Source: Mya arenaria (Eukaryota > Mollusca > Bivalvia > Myida > Myidae). Taken from it: a stretch of DNA of 64,000 nucleotides. The stretch is from positions 9,899,117 to 9,963,116 of the forward strand of contig NC_069125.1 in the NCBI RefSeq assembly GCF_026914265.1. The letters are read 5' to 3'. A model generated the notes under the pieces. It had not been told where the DNA came from and ran no database searches. It saw nothing but the letters and a program-made list of their open reading frames with translations. The position numbers and the translations under genes are program-made. This document shows positions 46,598 through 57,639 of this stretch, piece by piece; position 1 is the stretch's first letter, and the number at the start of each line of letters is the position of its first letter.

Positions 46598-46947
46598 AGC
46601 TGCACTCTCACAGATTTACCGATTTTACAACTTTTGACAATTTTTTGTCTCTGAAAGAGCAAAATTTTGCGTAAGTTTCTGCAAACCAATGATAAAATAT
46701 TGCTGACAAAAGATCAGATCGCAGATTTTCATATTTCCGTTCAAAAATTAATAATTGTCTTATGGCTTACGGTTTTAAGAAAAATGCATAAAGCATCAAT
46801 TTTTAAACTTAAATATAAAAATTTGCGATCTAATTTTTTGTCAGCAGTCTTAAATAACTGGTTTTTATGGATGTTTGCAAAATTTGGCTCGTTCCAAGAC
46901 AAAAAATAAAAAAGTTGTCAAAACATTCAATCTGTGAGAGTGCATCT
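46598..46947. mobile_element. TTAA-targeting MITE (family T1), copy 4
   Basis: The ends are AGCTGCACTCTCACAGATTT and the inverse ending GAGAGTGCATCT, with TTAA on both sides (46594-46597 and 46948-46951). It holds the family inner phrase GCTCGTTCCAAGACAAAAAA. Confidence 0.88.
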
Positions 46948-46951
46948 TTAA

Positions 46952-47330
46952 ATAAGCTATGAGTCGTATGTGTTATAATTATTGCCATGGTTTTACTATT
47001 CAATGTAAAGACAATTACTGAAATAGTTTCTGAAGTATGCTAATGTTTGTCACAATTTCAATGGAAATCATAGTTCTACATGTTAACAAAACAATCAAGG
47101 AGGAATTTTGAAATGTCATTTAAATTCCTTTCTGTAACTTCCTCAAAAAACATTTTCCCCATCACGAATAATTGTATGACATTCGAGGAGGAAAACAAAT
47201 ACCGTTTTTGAAATACCATTTAAATTCCTAAAAAAGGTTTTTCCTCATCATGTATAATTATGATAAATGGAGAAACCGGTGTTTAATGGACACACACACG
47301 CAGAAGTTCCGTTGGCATCGTCGGTAAAAA
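46952..47330. other. Unassigned DNA left of the 28-bp array
   Basis: No gene recognised. A phrase TTTAAATTCCT recurs about 100 bp apart (47118 and 47218). Confidence 0.4.
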
Positions 47331-47334
47331 AGTG

Positions 47335-48530
47335 CTATCAATCATACAGAAACACGTGTGTCCTGTAAATCCAGCCAAAACACGTGTGTGCTTCAAAAAT
47401 ACAGAAACACATCTGCTGAAACATCTGCAGAATCGCTTGTGTGCTATAACACCTGCAGAAACATTTGTGTACGATAACACCTGCAGAAACACTTGTGTGC
47501 TGTTACACCTGCAGAATCACTTGTGTGCTATTACACCTGCAGAATCACTTGTGTACTACAACATCTGCAGAATCACTTGTGTGCTATTACACCTGCAGAA
47601 TCACTTGTGTACTACAACATAGGCAGAATCACTTGTGTGCTATTACACCTGCAGAATCACTTGTGTACTACAATATCTGCAGAATCACTTGTGTGCTGTT
47701 ACACCTGCAGAATCACTTGTGTGCTATAAAACCTGCAGAATCACTTGTGTACTACAACATCTGCAGAATCACTTGTGTGCTATTACACCTGCAGAAACAC
47801 TTGCGTACTACAACATCTGCAGAATCACTTGTGTGCTATTACATCTGCAAAAACACTTGTGTACTATAACACCTGCAGAAACACTTCTGAGAAACACTTG
47901 TGAGCTATAACACCTGCAGAAACACTTCTGAGAAACACTTGTGAGCTATAACACCTGCAGAAACACTTGTGTACTACAACACCTGCAGAAACACTTGTGT
48001 GCTATTACATCTGCAAAAACACTTGTGAGCTATAACACCTGCAGAAACACTTCTGAGAAACACTTGTGTGCTATTACACCTGCAAAAACACTTGTGTACT
48101 ACAACACCTGCAGAATCACTTGTGTGCTATTACATCTGCAGAAACACTTGTGTACTATAACACCTGCAGAAACACTTCTGAGAAACACTTGTGAGCTATA
48201 ACACCTGCAAAAACACTTGTGTACTACAACATCTGCAGAATCACTTGTGTGCTATTACATCTGCAAAAACACTTGTGAGCTATAACACCTGCAGAAACAC
48301 TTCTGAGAAACACTTGTGAGCTATAACACCTGCAGAAACACTTGTGTACTACAACACCTGCAGAAACACTTGTGTGCTATTAAAACTGCAGAAACAGTTG
48401 TGTGCTATTAAACCTGCAGAAACAACTGTGAGTTATAACACCTGTAGAAACACGTGTGTGCCATTACACCTGCAGACACGCTTGTGTGCTATAACAACTG
48501 CAGACACGCTTGTGTCCTATAACACCTGAA
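47335..48530. repeat. 28-bp minisatellite, subfamily A, about 42 copies
   Basis: The unit is CTGCAGAATCACTTGTGTGC plus TATTACAC, or close variants with TACTACAACAT. Nearly every unit contains CTGCAG. Around 47870-48320 a longer repeat with CACTTCTGAGAAACACTTGT recurs. Because 28 is not a multiple of 3, a frame passes through all three phases and shows a 28-residue repeat; this is a by-product. Confidence 0.94.
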
Positions 48531-48674
48531 ACAATTAAGTACTAAATTTGTAGACAAGTGATAGAAATCTTGTAAAGCACTTATGTGTTAACTAAACTTA
48601 TTCAAGTTCTTGAAAAAAAAAATCATAATTAAGTGTGTGCTATTGAAAGTGTTTGAACTCTTTTGTGCTTACAA

Positions 48675-51440
48675 CTTACCCAGTGCGTATGTGATTGATA
48701 CCCTGCAGTAGTACGTGTGTGATAGAGACCTTGCAGTAGTCCACGTGTGATTAATACCCTGCAGTAGTACGTGTGTGATTAATACCCTGCAGTAGTACGT
48801 GTGTGATTGATACCCTGCAGTAGTACGTGTGTGATAGAGACCTTGCAGTAGTCCACGTGTGATTAATACCCTGCAGTAGTACGTGTGTGATTAATACCCT
48901 GCAGTAGTACGTGTGTGATAGAGACCTTGCAGTAGTCCACGTGTGATTGATACCCTGCAGTAGTACGTGTGTGATAGAGACCTTGCAGTAGTCCACGTGT
49001 GATTGATACCCTGCAGTAGTACGTGTGTGATAGAGACCTTGCAGTAGTCCACGTGTGATTAATACCCTGCAGTAGTACGTGTGTGATTGATACCCTGCAG
49101 TAGTCCACGTGTGATTAATACCCTGCAGTAGTACGTGTGTGATTGATACCCTGCAGTAGTACGTGTGTGATAGATACCTTGCAGTAGTCCACGTGTAATT
49201 GATACCCTGCAGTAGTACGTGTGTGATAGATACCTTGCAGTAGTCCACGTGTGTGATAGATACCTTGCAGTAGTCCACGTGTGATTAATACCCTGCAGTA
49301 GTACGTGTGCGATTGATACCCGGCAGTAGTACGTGTGTGATAGAGACCTTGCAGTAGTCCACGTGTGATTAATACCCTGCAGTAGTACGTGTGCGATTGA
49401 TACCCTGCAGTAGTACGTGTGTGATAGAGACCTTGCAGTAGTCCACGTGTGATTAATACCCTGCAGTAGTACGTGTGTGATAGAGACCTTGCAGTAGTAC
49501 GTGTGTGATAGAGACCTTGCAGTAGTACGTGTGTGATAGAGACCTTGCAGTAGTACGTGTGTGATAGAGACCTTGCAGTAGTACGTGTGTGATAGAGACC
49601 TTGCAGTAGTACGTGTGTGATAGAGACCTCGCAGTAGTACGTGTGTGATAGAGACCTTGCAGTAGTACGTGTGTGATAGAGACCTTGCAGTAGTACGTGT
49701 GTGATAGAGATCTTGCAGTAGTCTACGTGTGATTAATATCATGCAGTAGTACGTGTGTGATAGAGACCTCGCAGTAGTACGTGTGTGATAGAGACCTTGC
49801 AGTAGTACGTGTGTGATAGAGACCTCGCAGTAGTACGTGTGTGATAGAGACCTCGCAGTAGTACGTGTGTGATAGAGACCTTGCAGTAGTCTATGTGTGA
49901 TAGATACGTAGCAGTAGTACGTGTGTGATAGAACCCTTTCAGTAGTCCGTGTGTGATAAATACTTTGCAGTAGTCCGTGTGTTATAGAGACCCTGCAGTA
50001 GTCCGTGTGTGATAAATACTTTGCAGTAGTCCGTGTGTTATAGAGACCCTGCAGTAGTCCGTGTGTGATAGAGACCTTGCAGTAGTACGTGTGTGATAGA
50101 GACATTCCAGTAGTACGTGTGTGATAGAGACCTTGCAGTAGTACGTGTGTGATAGAGACCTTGCAGTAGTACGTGTGTGATAGAGACCTTGCAGTAGTCC
50201 GTGTGTGATAGAGACCTCGCAGTAGTCCGTGTGTGATAGATACTTTGCAGTAGTCTGTGTGTGATAGATACGTAGCAGTAGTACGTGTGTGATAGAACCC
50301 TTTCAGTAGTCCGTGTGTGATAAATACTTTGCAGTAGTCCGTGTGTTATAGAGACCCTGCAGTAGTCCGTGTGTGATAAATACTTTGCAGTAGTCCGTGT
50401 GTTATAGAGACCCTGCAGTAGTCCGTGTGTGATAGAGACCTTGCAGTAGTTCGTGTGTGATAGAGACATTCCAGTAGTCCGTGTGTGATAGAGACTTTGC
50501 ATAAGTCCGTGTGTGATAAAGACTGTGCAGTAGTCCGTGTGTGATAGAGACCTTGCAGTAGTCCGTGTGTGATAGAGACTGTGCAGTAGTCCGTGTGTGA
50601 TAGAGACCTTGCAGTAGTCCGTGTGTGATAGAGACCTTGCAGTAGTCCGTGTGTGATAGAGACCTTGCTGTAGTAAGTGTGTGGTAGGGACCTCGCATTA
50701 GTACGTGTGTGATAGATACGTAGCAGTAGTACATGTGTGATATATACGTAGCAGTAGTACGTGTGTGATAGATACGTAACAGTAGTACGTGTGTGATAGA
50801 TACATAGCAGTAGTACGTGTGTGTTAGAAACCTTGCTGTAGTACGTGTGTGATAGAGAACATGCTGTAGTACGTGTGTGATAGATACGTAGCAGTAGTAC
50901 ATGTGTGATATATACGTAGCAGTAGTACGTGTGTGATAGATACGTAACAGTAGTACGTGTGTGATAGATACATAGCAGTAGTACGTGTGTGATAGAAACC
51001 TTGCTGTAGTACGTGTGTGATAGAGAACATGCTGTAGTACGTGTGTGATAGATACGTAGCAGTAGTACGTGTGTGATAGAGACCTTGCTGTAGTACGTGT
51101 GTGATAGAGAACTTCTGTAGTACGTGTGTGATAGATACGTAACAGTAGTACGTGTGTGATAGATACGTAGCAGTAGTACGTGTGTGATAGAAACCTTGCT
51201 GTAGTACGTGTGTGATGGTGAACTTTCTGTAGTACGTGTGTGATAGATAAGTAGCAGTAGTACGTGTGTGATAGATACGTAGCAGTAGTACGTGTGTTAT
51301 AGATACGTAGCAGTAGTTCGTGTGTGATAGAAACCTTGCTGTAGTCCGTATGTGATAGATACGTAGCAGTAGTACGTATGTGATATAAACTTGGCAGTAG
51401 TACGTGTATGATAGAAGACTTTGAATTAGTACGTGTGTGA
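48675..51440. repeat. 28-bp minisatellite, subfamily B, about 98 copies
   Basis: The unit is GCAGTAGTACGTGTGTGATA plus GAGACCTT. Left part (48.7-49.45 kb) alternates this with a GTCCACGTGTGATTAATACC form; the centre is homogeneous; then GTCCGTGTGTGATAGAGAC forms dominate to about 50.66 kb and GATAGATACGTAGCAGTAGT forms to the end. Blocks at 49891 and 50255 repeat with offset 364 (13 units), and at 50731 and 50899 with offset 168 (6 units). The minus strand stays open for 348 and 352 codons by repetition alone. Confidence 0.95.
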
Positions 51441-51790
51441 TAAAAGTATGAATGAATCACTTATTTGATAGGAAATGTGTCAACACGTTTGTGCTAGAAA
51501 GCTTGCATAAATATTTGTGTCCGTTAGAAGAATTCTAAAAACAAGAATGTGCTAGAAAATCTTCATAAAAACTTGTTTGCAAGGAAATGTGTTATCAATT
51601 GTGTTTTAGAAACTTTTTAGACACAGTCATTACTAGAAAAATTGCAGCTACACATTAAAGAACACTTGCAGAAGCGCCTGTGTTTTAGGAAACGTTTAAG
51701 CAGTTATGTACCGAAACACTTTCGGAAGTACTGGTGTGCTAGAAAACGTATAACCACCATCGTGCTAATAAAGTGCAGAAATAAACATGT
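51441..51790. repeat. Decayed edge of the 28-bp array
   Basis: Diverged units such as GTGCTAGAAA, AACTTGTTTG and ACACTTGCAGAAGCGCCTGTG recur at roughly 28-40 bp spacing. Confidence 0.55.
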
Positions 51791-52532
51791 AAACACGTGC
51801 AATTAGATGTTTGACATTTTCATGAAAGGGAAAATGTTACCATTTATTTTGACAATCCCAGCAACAACGTACTTTTACGTCAGTAAACACATGATTTTAA
51901 TATATTTGACAGACTCACGCGACCGTTTATTAACTGACAAAAAGATATGGCATTTGAAGCAAATTTTGGTTATTTAGGTGCATTTGATATAACGAAATAT
52001 TAATGTGTAACGCGCGTCAATTTTATGGCATGAGCCTTCGATAACCATGACATTGTAAATGGAGGAAAACGCTAGTTTTCCATCAATGCCTTTTCTGTCA
52101 GCAACGTATTAATTATCCTAATTAAATTGCCAAAAATACGGTAAAACCATCTTTAATGAATCGCATCAAATTTCAACTTTCAATGGCATTTTTGTGTCAA
52201 AAACGCATTTTCATGATAAAAAGGATTTCTTTAATTATACGTTATCGGTTTACGGTCATTTTAAAGTCCAAATTGTTGAAGTTTAAAAAGTTTGGAAACA
52301 GTCATGCCGTTATCTGTGAATGGAATGCAAATAAAAGTGACCAGATTAGTCGAAATTGTACAGGTCGGCGCTCAAGATTACAAACTGACCGGAAAGTTTG
52401 GGAACGTGACAGTTTTGTGGGACTTGATCTTATTAGGGAATGTGAGTTCCCATGCATGCATATTTTTTATGAGAGTGTTTTAGACGAGCTATCAGGCGCG
52501 CGGACGAAATCATGTTTGTTTGTTTTTTCTAC
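51791..52532. other. Unassigned DNA
   Basis: A 133-codon plus-strand frame (52156-52557) overlaps the hAT-like element and has no recognisable protein. Nothing else seen. Confidence 0.4.
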
Positions 52533-52884
52533 CAGGGGCGTAGCCAGGCTTTACTGAATGTTACGCACGAAAGGGGGAGGGTGTGAGAGGGGAAATATCC
52601 CTGTAGCCGTATCCGTATGGGGGATGGGGGGGGGGCTCCCCCCAGGGAAAAAAAGGAAAATGGAACTAACATGTTAAGCACTGATGTGTATTTAGAGGGA
52701 TTTATAGGTTCGATGCCGCCGACTTTGTAGTTACCAAGATACTATAGCTGATCTCCCCTTTATTCTTATATCAATGTTTAGCTTGGCCCTCGACTTTGAG
52801 GTCATTTTTGGCCATATATATTGTTTTATTTTTCAAATTGATGTTACACACATGCGTAAGTGCGTAACACTGGCTACGCCCCTG
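52533..52884. mobile_element. hAT-like short DNA transposon
   Basis: The ends are CAGGGGCGTAGCCAG and its exact inverse, extended by a second shared block TGTTACGCAC on each side. The CAGGGGCG start is typical of hAT-type ends. The flanks share TCTAC on both sides (52528-52532 and 52885-52889). That is a 5-base match rather than the usual 8, so the superfamily is probable, not certain. Confidence 0.78.
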
Positions 52885-53689
52885 TCTACGTGTATAATTG
52901 TGTAACTATTTCCTTCTTCATTTCGTTTCTGTCCTGTTTTTGATTTAATAATACATGTTGTTTAGTTGTTCATTCATTCCTTCAATAATTTGTTTATTCT
53001 TCTCTTACTTAAAGCCTTATCTTCTTATTCCGTTCCTCCAATCGCTATCTTCGCATTTTCTTCCTCTTAACACTTGCTCCAATAATTTCCTTATTGCAAG
53101 CGTTTGATAATTTTTCCATCCGGGTCTTTTACTTCCTTTAGTCAATTGTTGGATACTTCCTTCCTGGCGTCAGTCGCTTGCTTCTTCATCATTCGTGTAC
53201 GCCCTGTTTCATCTCGTCGTGTGCTCTTAATTGTATTCCATCAAGGCCTACAAAATTGTTTGGTTAGGGTTACATCCTTTTCAAAAATAGGTAGGAAAGG
53301 TAGGCTTTTTTATTAGGGTTTATATAAGAATGTTATTCATCATTGGAGAATGGTGTTAAAGTAATCTACTGTATAAAGCATCCAAGGTTTTAAACTACAT
53401 ATCAAAAAGCACTTAAAAAATAAAATCAGTTTTTCATTTTTTTTTTCAAACTCATTATAAGAATGGTAGGTTCGGCGCCTATTTCATAGGTATGGTCGGG
53501 TAACCCGAACCAAATGTAATTTTTTAGGCCCAATCATTAAATTTTGCTCTTTGCGTCTGTCCTTTTTTACGTCAATCGTTTTGCTCATTTCTTCCAGCCT
53601 TCAATCATGTCCTCCTTATTGCATTCCTTCAGTCGATTACTCCTTTTACATTCATTTGACCATTAATTTGCTCATTATTTCTTGAGTTC
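52885..53689. other. Pyrimidine-rich unassigned DNA
   Basis: Rich in TTCCTTCATT-type words that foreshadow the following 28-bp array; no gene supported. Confidence 0.4.
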
Positions 53690-54560
53690 AACATTTACTG
53701 TATTTCTTCCTTACCTATATGACCCTTATTTCATTCTATCAACTGCTTGCCCCTTCTTACATTCCATCAAATGTTTGCCCCTTATTTTATTCCATCAACT
53801 GTTTGCCCCTTATTTTATTCCATCAACTGTTTGCCCCTTATTTTATTCCATCAACTGTTTGCCCCTTATTTTATTCCATCAACTGTTTGCCCCTTATTTT
53901 ATTCCATCAACTGTTTGCCCCTTATTTCATTCCATCAAATGTCTGCACCTTATTTCATTCCATCAAATGTCTGCACCGTAACTCATACCAACAATTAGTT
54001 GCCCCTTATTTCATTTCATCAACTGTTTGCCCCTTATTCCATTCCATCAAATGTCTGCACCGGAACTCATACCAACAATTAGTTGCCCCTTATTTCATTT
54101 CATCAACTGTTTGCCCCTTATTTCATTCCATCAAATGTCTGCACCGTAACTCATACCAACAATTAGTTGCCCCTTATTTCATTTCATCAACTGTTTGCCC
54201 CTTATTCCATTTCATCAACTGCTTGTCCCTTATTTTATTCTATCAACTGTTTCCCCTTATTTCATTCCGTTATCCGCTTGCCCCTTAAATCAGTTCATTA
54301 ACTGTGTGCCCCTTATTGTATGCTATCAACTGTTTGCCCTTTATTTCATTCCATTAACTGTGTGCCCCTTATTTCATTCCATCAACTGTTTGCCCCTTAT
54401 TTCATTCCATCAACTGTTTGCCCCTTATTTCATTCCATCAACTGTTTGCCCTTATTTCATTCCATCAACTTTTTGCCCCTTATTTCATGCTATCAAATGT
54501 TTGCACCTTATTCCATATCATCTGATGTTTACCCTTTATTTCATTCCATCAGTTGTCCCT
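53690..54560. repeat. 28-bp minisatellite, unrelated to the 47-51 kb array, about 30 copies
   Basis: The unit is CCATCAACTGTTTGCCCCTT plus ATTTCATT. Around 53960-54180 a longer unit with CTGCACCGTAACTCATACCA recurs three times. Long plus-strand frames are by-products of the 28-bp period. Confidence 0.94.
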
Positions 54561-56670
54561 TCCTTCATACGTTTTATTTTCATTTTTTCATACACACCCT
54601 TTCTTTTCTTTCAGAAAAAAATGTCCTTTAACTACTTACAATCGTGTCTTTCTTCTAGTTGTATCGTTTGTTGTCATTTCACTCTCCCATTCAACTATTT
54701 CTTGTTTATTCGTAAAACTCTCACGGTGGGGTTCTTTATGAATATTTCACTTTATCATCTGTACAACCATGTAATGGTTGGTACGCAACGTTAAGTAGCT
54801 TAAATTCCCCACGGGGTTATACATTTGCCATCAATATTTGCGTCATATCTATAATAAAACTTTGGAAGGATTGTTAAAACGCAACAGTTACGGCACATTA
54901 CAAACACAACTAGTTTCATAGCTACAAATTAACCAAGCTGTACAAATACCTTGTTTTGTGCCTTTTTATATTTGTTTTCATGATAAAATCTTGATGCAAT
55001 CTCAGATATTGGAACACAGACTCGTGACATCTCCTATTTAATGCTTTAGTAAAGAATTTGAGACGCAACATTTCCTGTATAACGAAAGGTTTTGAATTAT
55101 CTTAAACTGTAAAGAAAAGAAATTTTGTCTATTTCATTAACTATGGGACTGATAGAATACGCCACACAAAGTCCACGAGAAGTTTTGTTACAAGCATTAA
55201 TGAAAAGGCCGAAAGAAATGAGCAAAAAAACACATGACATCTGAATAAAGAGATAAATTGGAAAGAATGAAGGCGTAAGATAATTAATTACACGTAGAAA
55301 AGAAAGAAAGAAAGAATGAATGCAGATTGTAAAGAAGTGTAATTACCATATTTTATTACCTACATGTTATTGCCTACAAGATTGTTTTATTTCATGAAAC
55401 AAAATACTTTGTGACGTATTTAAGCAATATTTTTTAAGTTAGGAGAACTGACTTAAGATATTTTATGAATATAGATCCTGTTTTATTCTCTGATATTATC
55501 GAATTGTATTGAACATTTTTGCTATTCTTCGGGTAATCCGACTGTGGGAATATCTGAAGTAGGTCTGCCATATGGCTTTCCGACTCAACAAATCGTGACC
55601 GCGTGCCCTTATTTAATTCATGATCACAAATAGACGGTTAAACATTCGTATCAATTGAATCTTTTTAATATTCGTATTGAGGCTGGGGTACTTTTATTCA
55701 ATCAGCCTTTAAATTCTTGTAGGCACACGCGAAAAGATTATCAATTTCTTTTTCACCGTTATTTTGATGTTTGTTCCTAATTATCTGTATTTAAATAAAA
55801 GGGTACTTCAAAGTCGAGATAAAAGGGGTCACATAATTTCACCGTACATGGGCAAGAACCCACCTGCCGAGTTCGCGTCTTTGTGGAGAATTTTAACGGA
55901 AATTGTCGAATTGATTAAAGAGATCTCAGAGCAGACGACAGTGTGCCAAAAGCAGACGACCGCAAAAGCCTCGCAGACTACATTGTCGCGTGGCCAGAAA
56001 CAAAGCAGATGGCAGATGATGCTTCTGTAATTTGAGGTAAATGCAAATAAAACATCTGCCTTTTATGTTAAAAAAGATGCTGAATAATTTAAAGTTTACA
56101 CCTTTATTTTAATGGCTTTCCGTTGAGTCAGATCGAATGATAACACCCTCCATTGTCATAAATTGAACGGTTAATCCAATTGCATTTCGCTGTAATGTCC
56201 TGAAATTCGGTCTTTTGAACTTCTGAATGAATTTAAATCCGTCTGTTAAATTTTATAGGGATTTAGATAGTAATTCAATACTAAAGGGGTCTAAATGATT
56301 AATCGCATTTTGGAACATTTCCTTTGTTTAGATAAAACATTTGCTTTTGAGATGAAATATTTCTCGGATTAGAAAAAGGACGTCCGGTATTTTTCATAAT
56401 ACTAGCCAATATTTGGAATGGGTTTATGAATGACCAGGGGTAAAACGATGAAAAGAAGGAACCATGATTTTGTGTAAGAAGGATTGACATTGAAGCGCCA
56501 CTTTGGATGTGCGGGTGACTCCTTCCCTCTAACCGAAAATGATATGGTTTAAATGTTGTAAGGGAGTTGGGGGTGGGGGGCCCTTCCCCCAAGAAATTGT
56601 TGTCTATCTTTATTCCGAATTTGGGCATCACCATCACTATCATTTCTTCTTCTTCTTTTCATTTTCCATC
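54561..56670. other. Unassigned DNA
   Basis: Nothing supportable. An 88-codon frame (55764-56030) is polar and unrecognised; no splice partners were seen. Confidence 0.4.
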
Positions 56671-56701
56671 GTTATTATTATTATTATTATTATTATTTAT
56701 A

Positions 56702-56751
<50 letters not shown>
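56671..56751. repeat. (ATT)n microsatellite
   Basis: About 80 bases of ATT repeats with one TATAATT interruption. Confidence 0.95.
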
Positions 56752-56752
<1 letters not shown>

Positions 56753-57159
56753 TTCTCTATCATTTTTTTTTCTTTTTTCGTTTTTTTATAATTGTTAACA
56801 AACTTTTTTTCTTTTTTTGCGAAGATACCTACTCATCTGCCAGAAAAACATATCTGAAACGATAAGTGATAGTACAATTTCTTGTTAAGAGAGACAACTG
56901 CTCCTGAAAACGAGCAAATAAATAAAAGTTGCCTCCCATAGTTATATTTGTTATACGAGTACATTGGTATGTCCGCTGTATAATTCGCACGTTGAACCTT
57001 TTTTTCAGCTGGAGAAAGTAACTCCGAGGAAAACAATTCTACTCACGATAAACTCATAAGGTGAACATTCATGCAGTATATATCTGCTGAAAACAACTCT
57101 ATAGGCGAGTACTGACAACTAGGAGAACAATACTCGCTGCAAGTAAAGTATTCAAAAGG

Positions 57160-57480
57160 TGAACACTACACAGTAAGTAACCTACACAGTGCTTACTTAC
57201 TGTGAGCACTACACAGTAAGTAAGCACTACACAGTAAGTGAGCACTACACAGTAAGTAAGCACTACACAGTAAGTGAGCACTACACAGTAAGTGAGCACT
57301 ACACAGTAAGTGAGCACTACACAGTAAGTGAGCACTACACAGTAAGTGAGCACTACACAGTAAGTGAACACTACACAGTAGGTGAACACTATACAGTAAG
57401 TAAACAACTGAATATACATTAAGTAAACACTAAACAGTTAGTGAACACTACACATTAAGAGAATACTTCACAGTAAATGA
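57160..57480. repeat. 18-bp tandem repeat, about 14 copies
   Basis: The unit is CACAGTAAGTGAGCACTA (18 bp). The edges decay in both directions (GTGAACACTACACA forms). As 18 is a multiple of three, both strands give a 6-residue repeat frame; this is not evidence of coding. Confidence 0.92.
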
Positions 57481-57639
57481 ACACACAACTTGCTTTTTGA
57501 TCACTTTTAGAGGGTGAACTCTAGTTGCTAGTCAATAAACTTCTGAGAAGGTGGATACTTGTTGCTCGGTGAACACTCCTCGTCAAGTAAACTGAGTTTA
57601 TGTACAAAGAAAACAGAGATTCATTCTTGTTTGTATTAA

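Noticed and set aside
47335-51440. Direct repeats of 28 bp considered as a CRISPR array
   Set aside because: Units abut without unique spacers and the DNA is clearly eukaryotic; it is a minisatellite.
53682-54794. Plus-strand frames up to 199 codons over the 54 kb array
   Set aside because: The 28-bp unit lacks stops in three phases, so frames stay open without selection; the peptides merely repeat.
57099-57422. Hexapeptide-repeat frames on both strands
   Set aside because: Direct result of an 18-bp repeat; no start context or splice partners.
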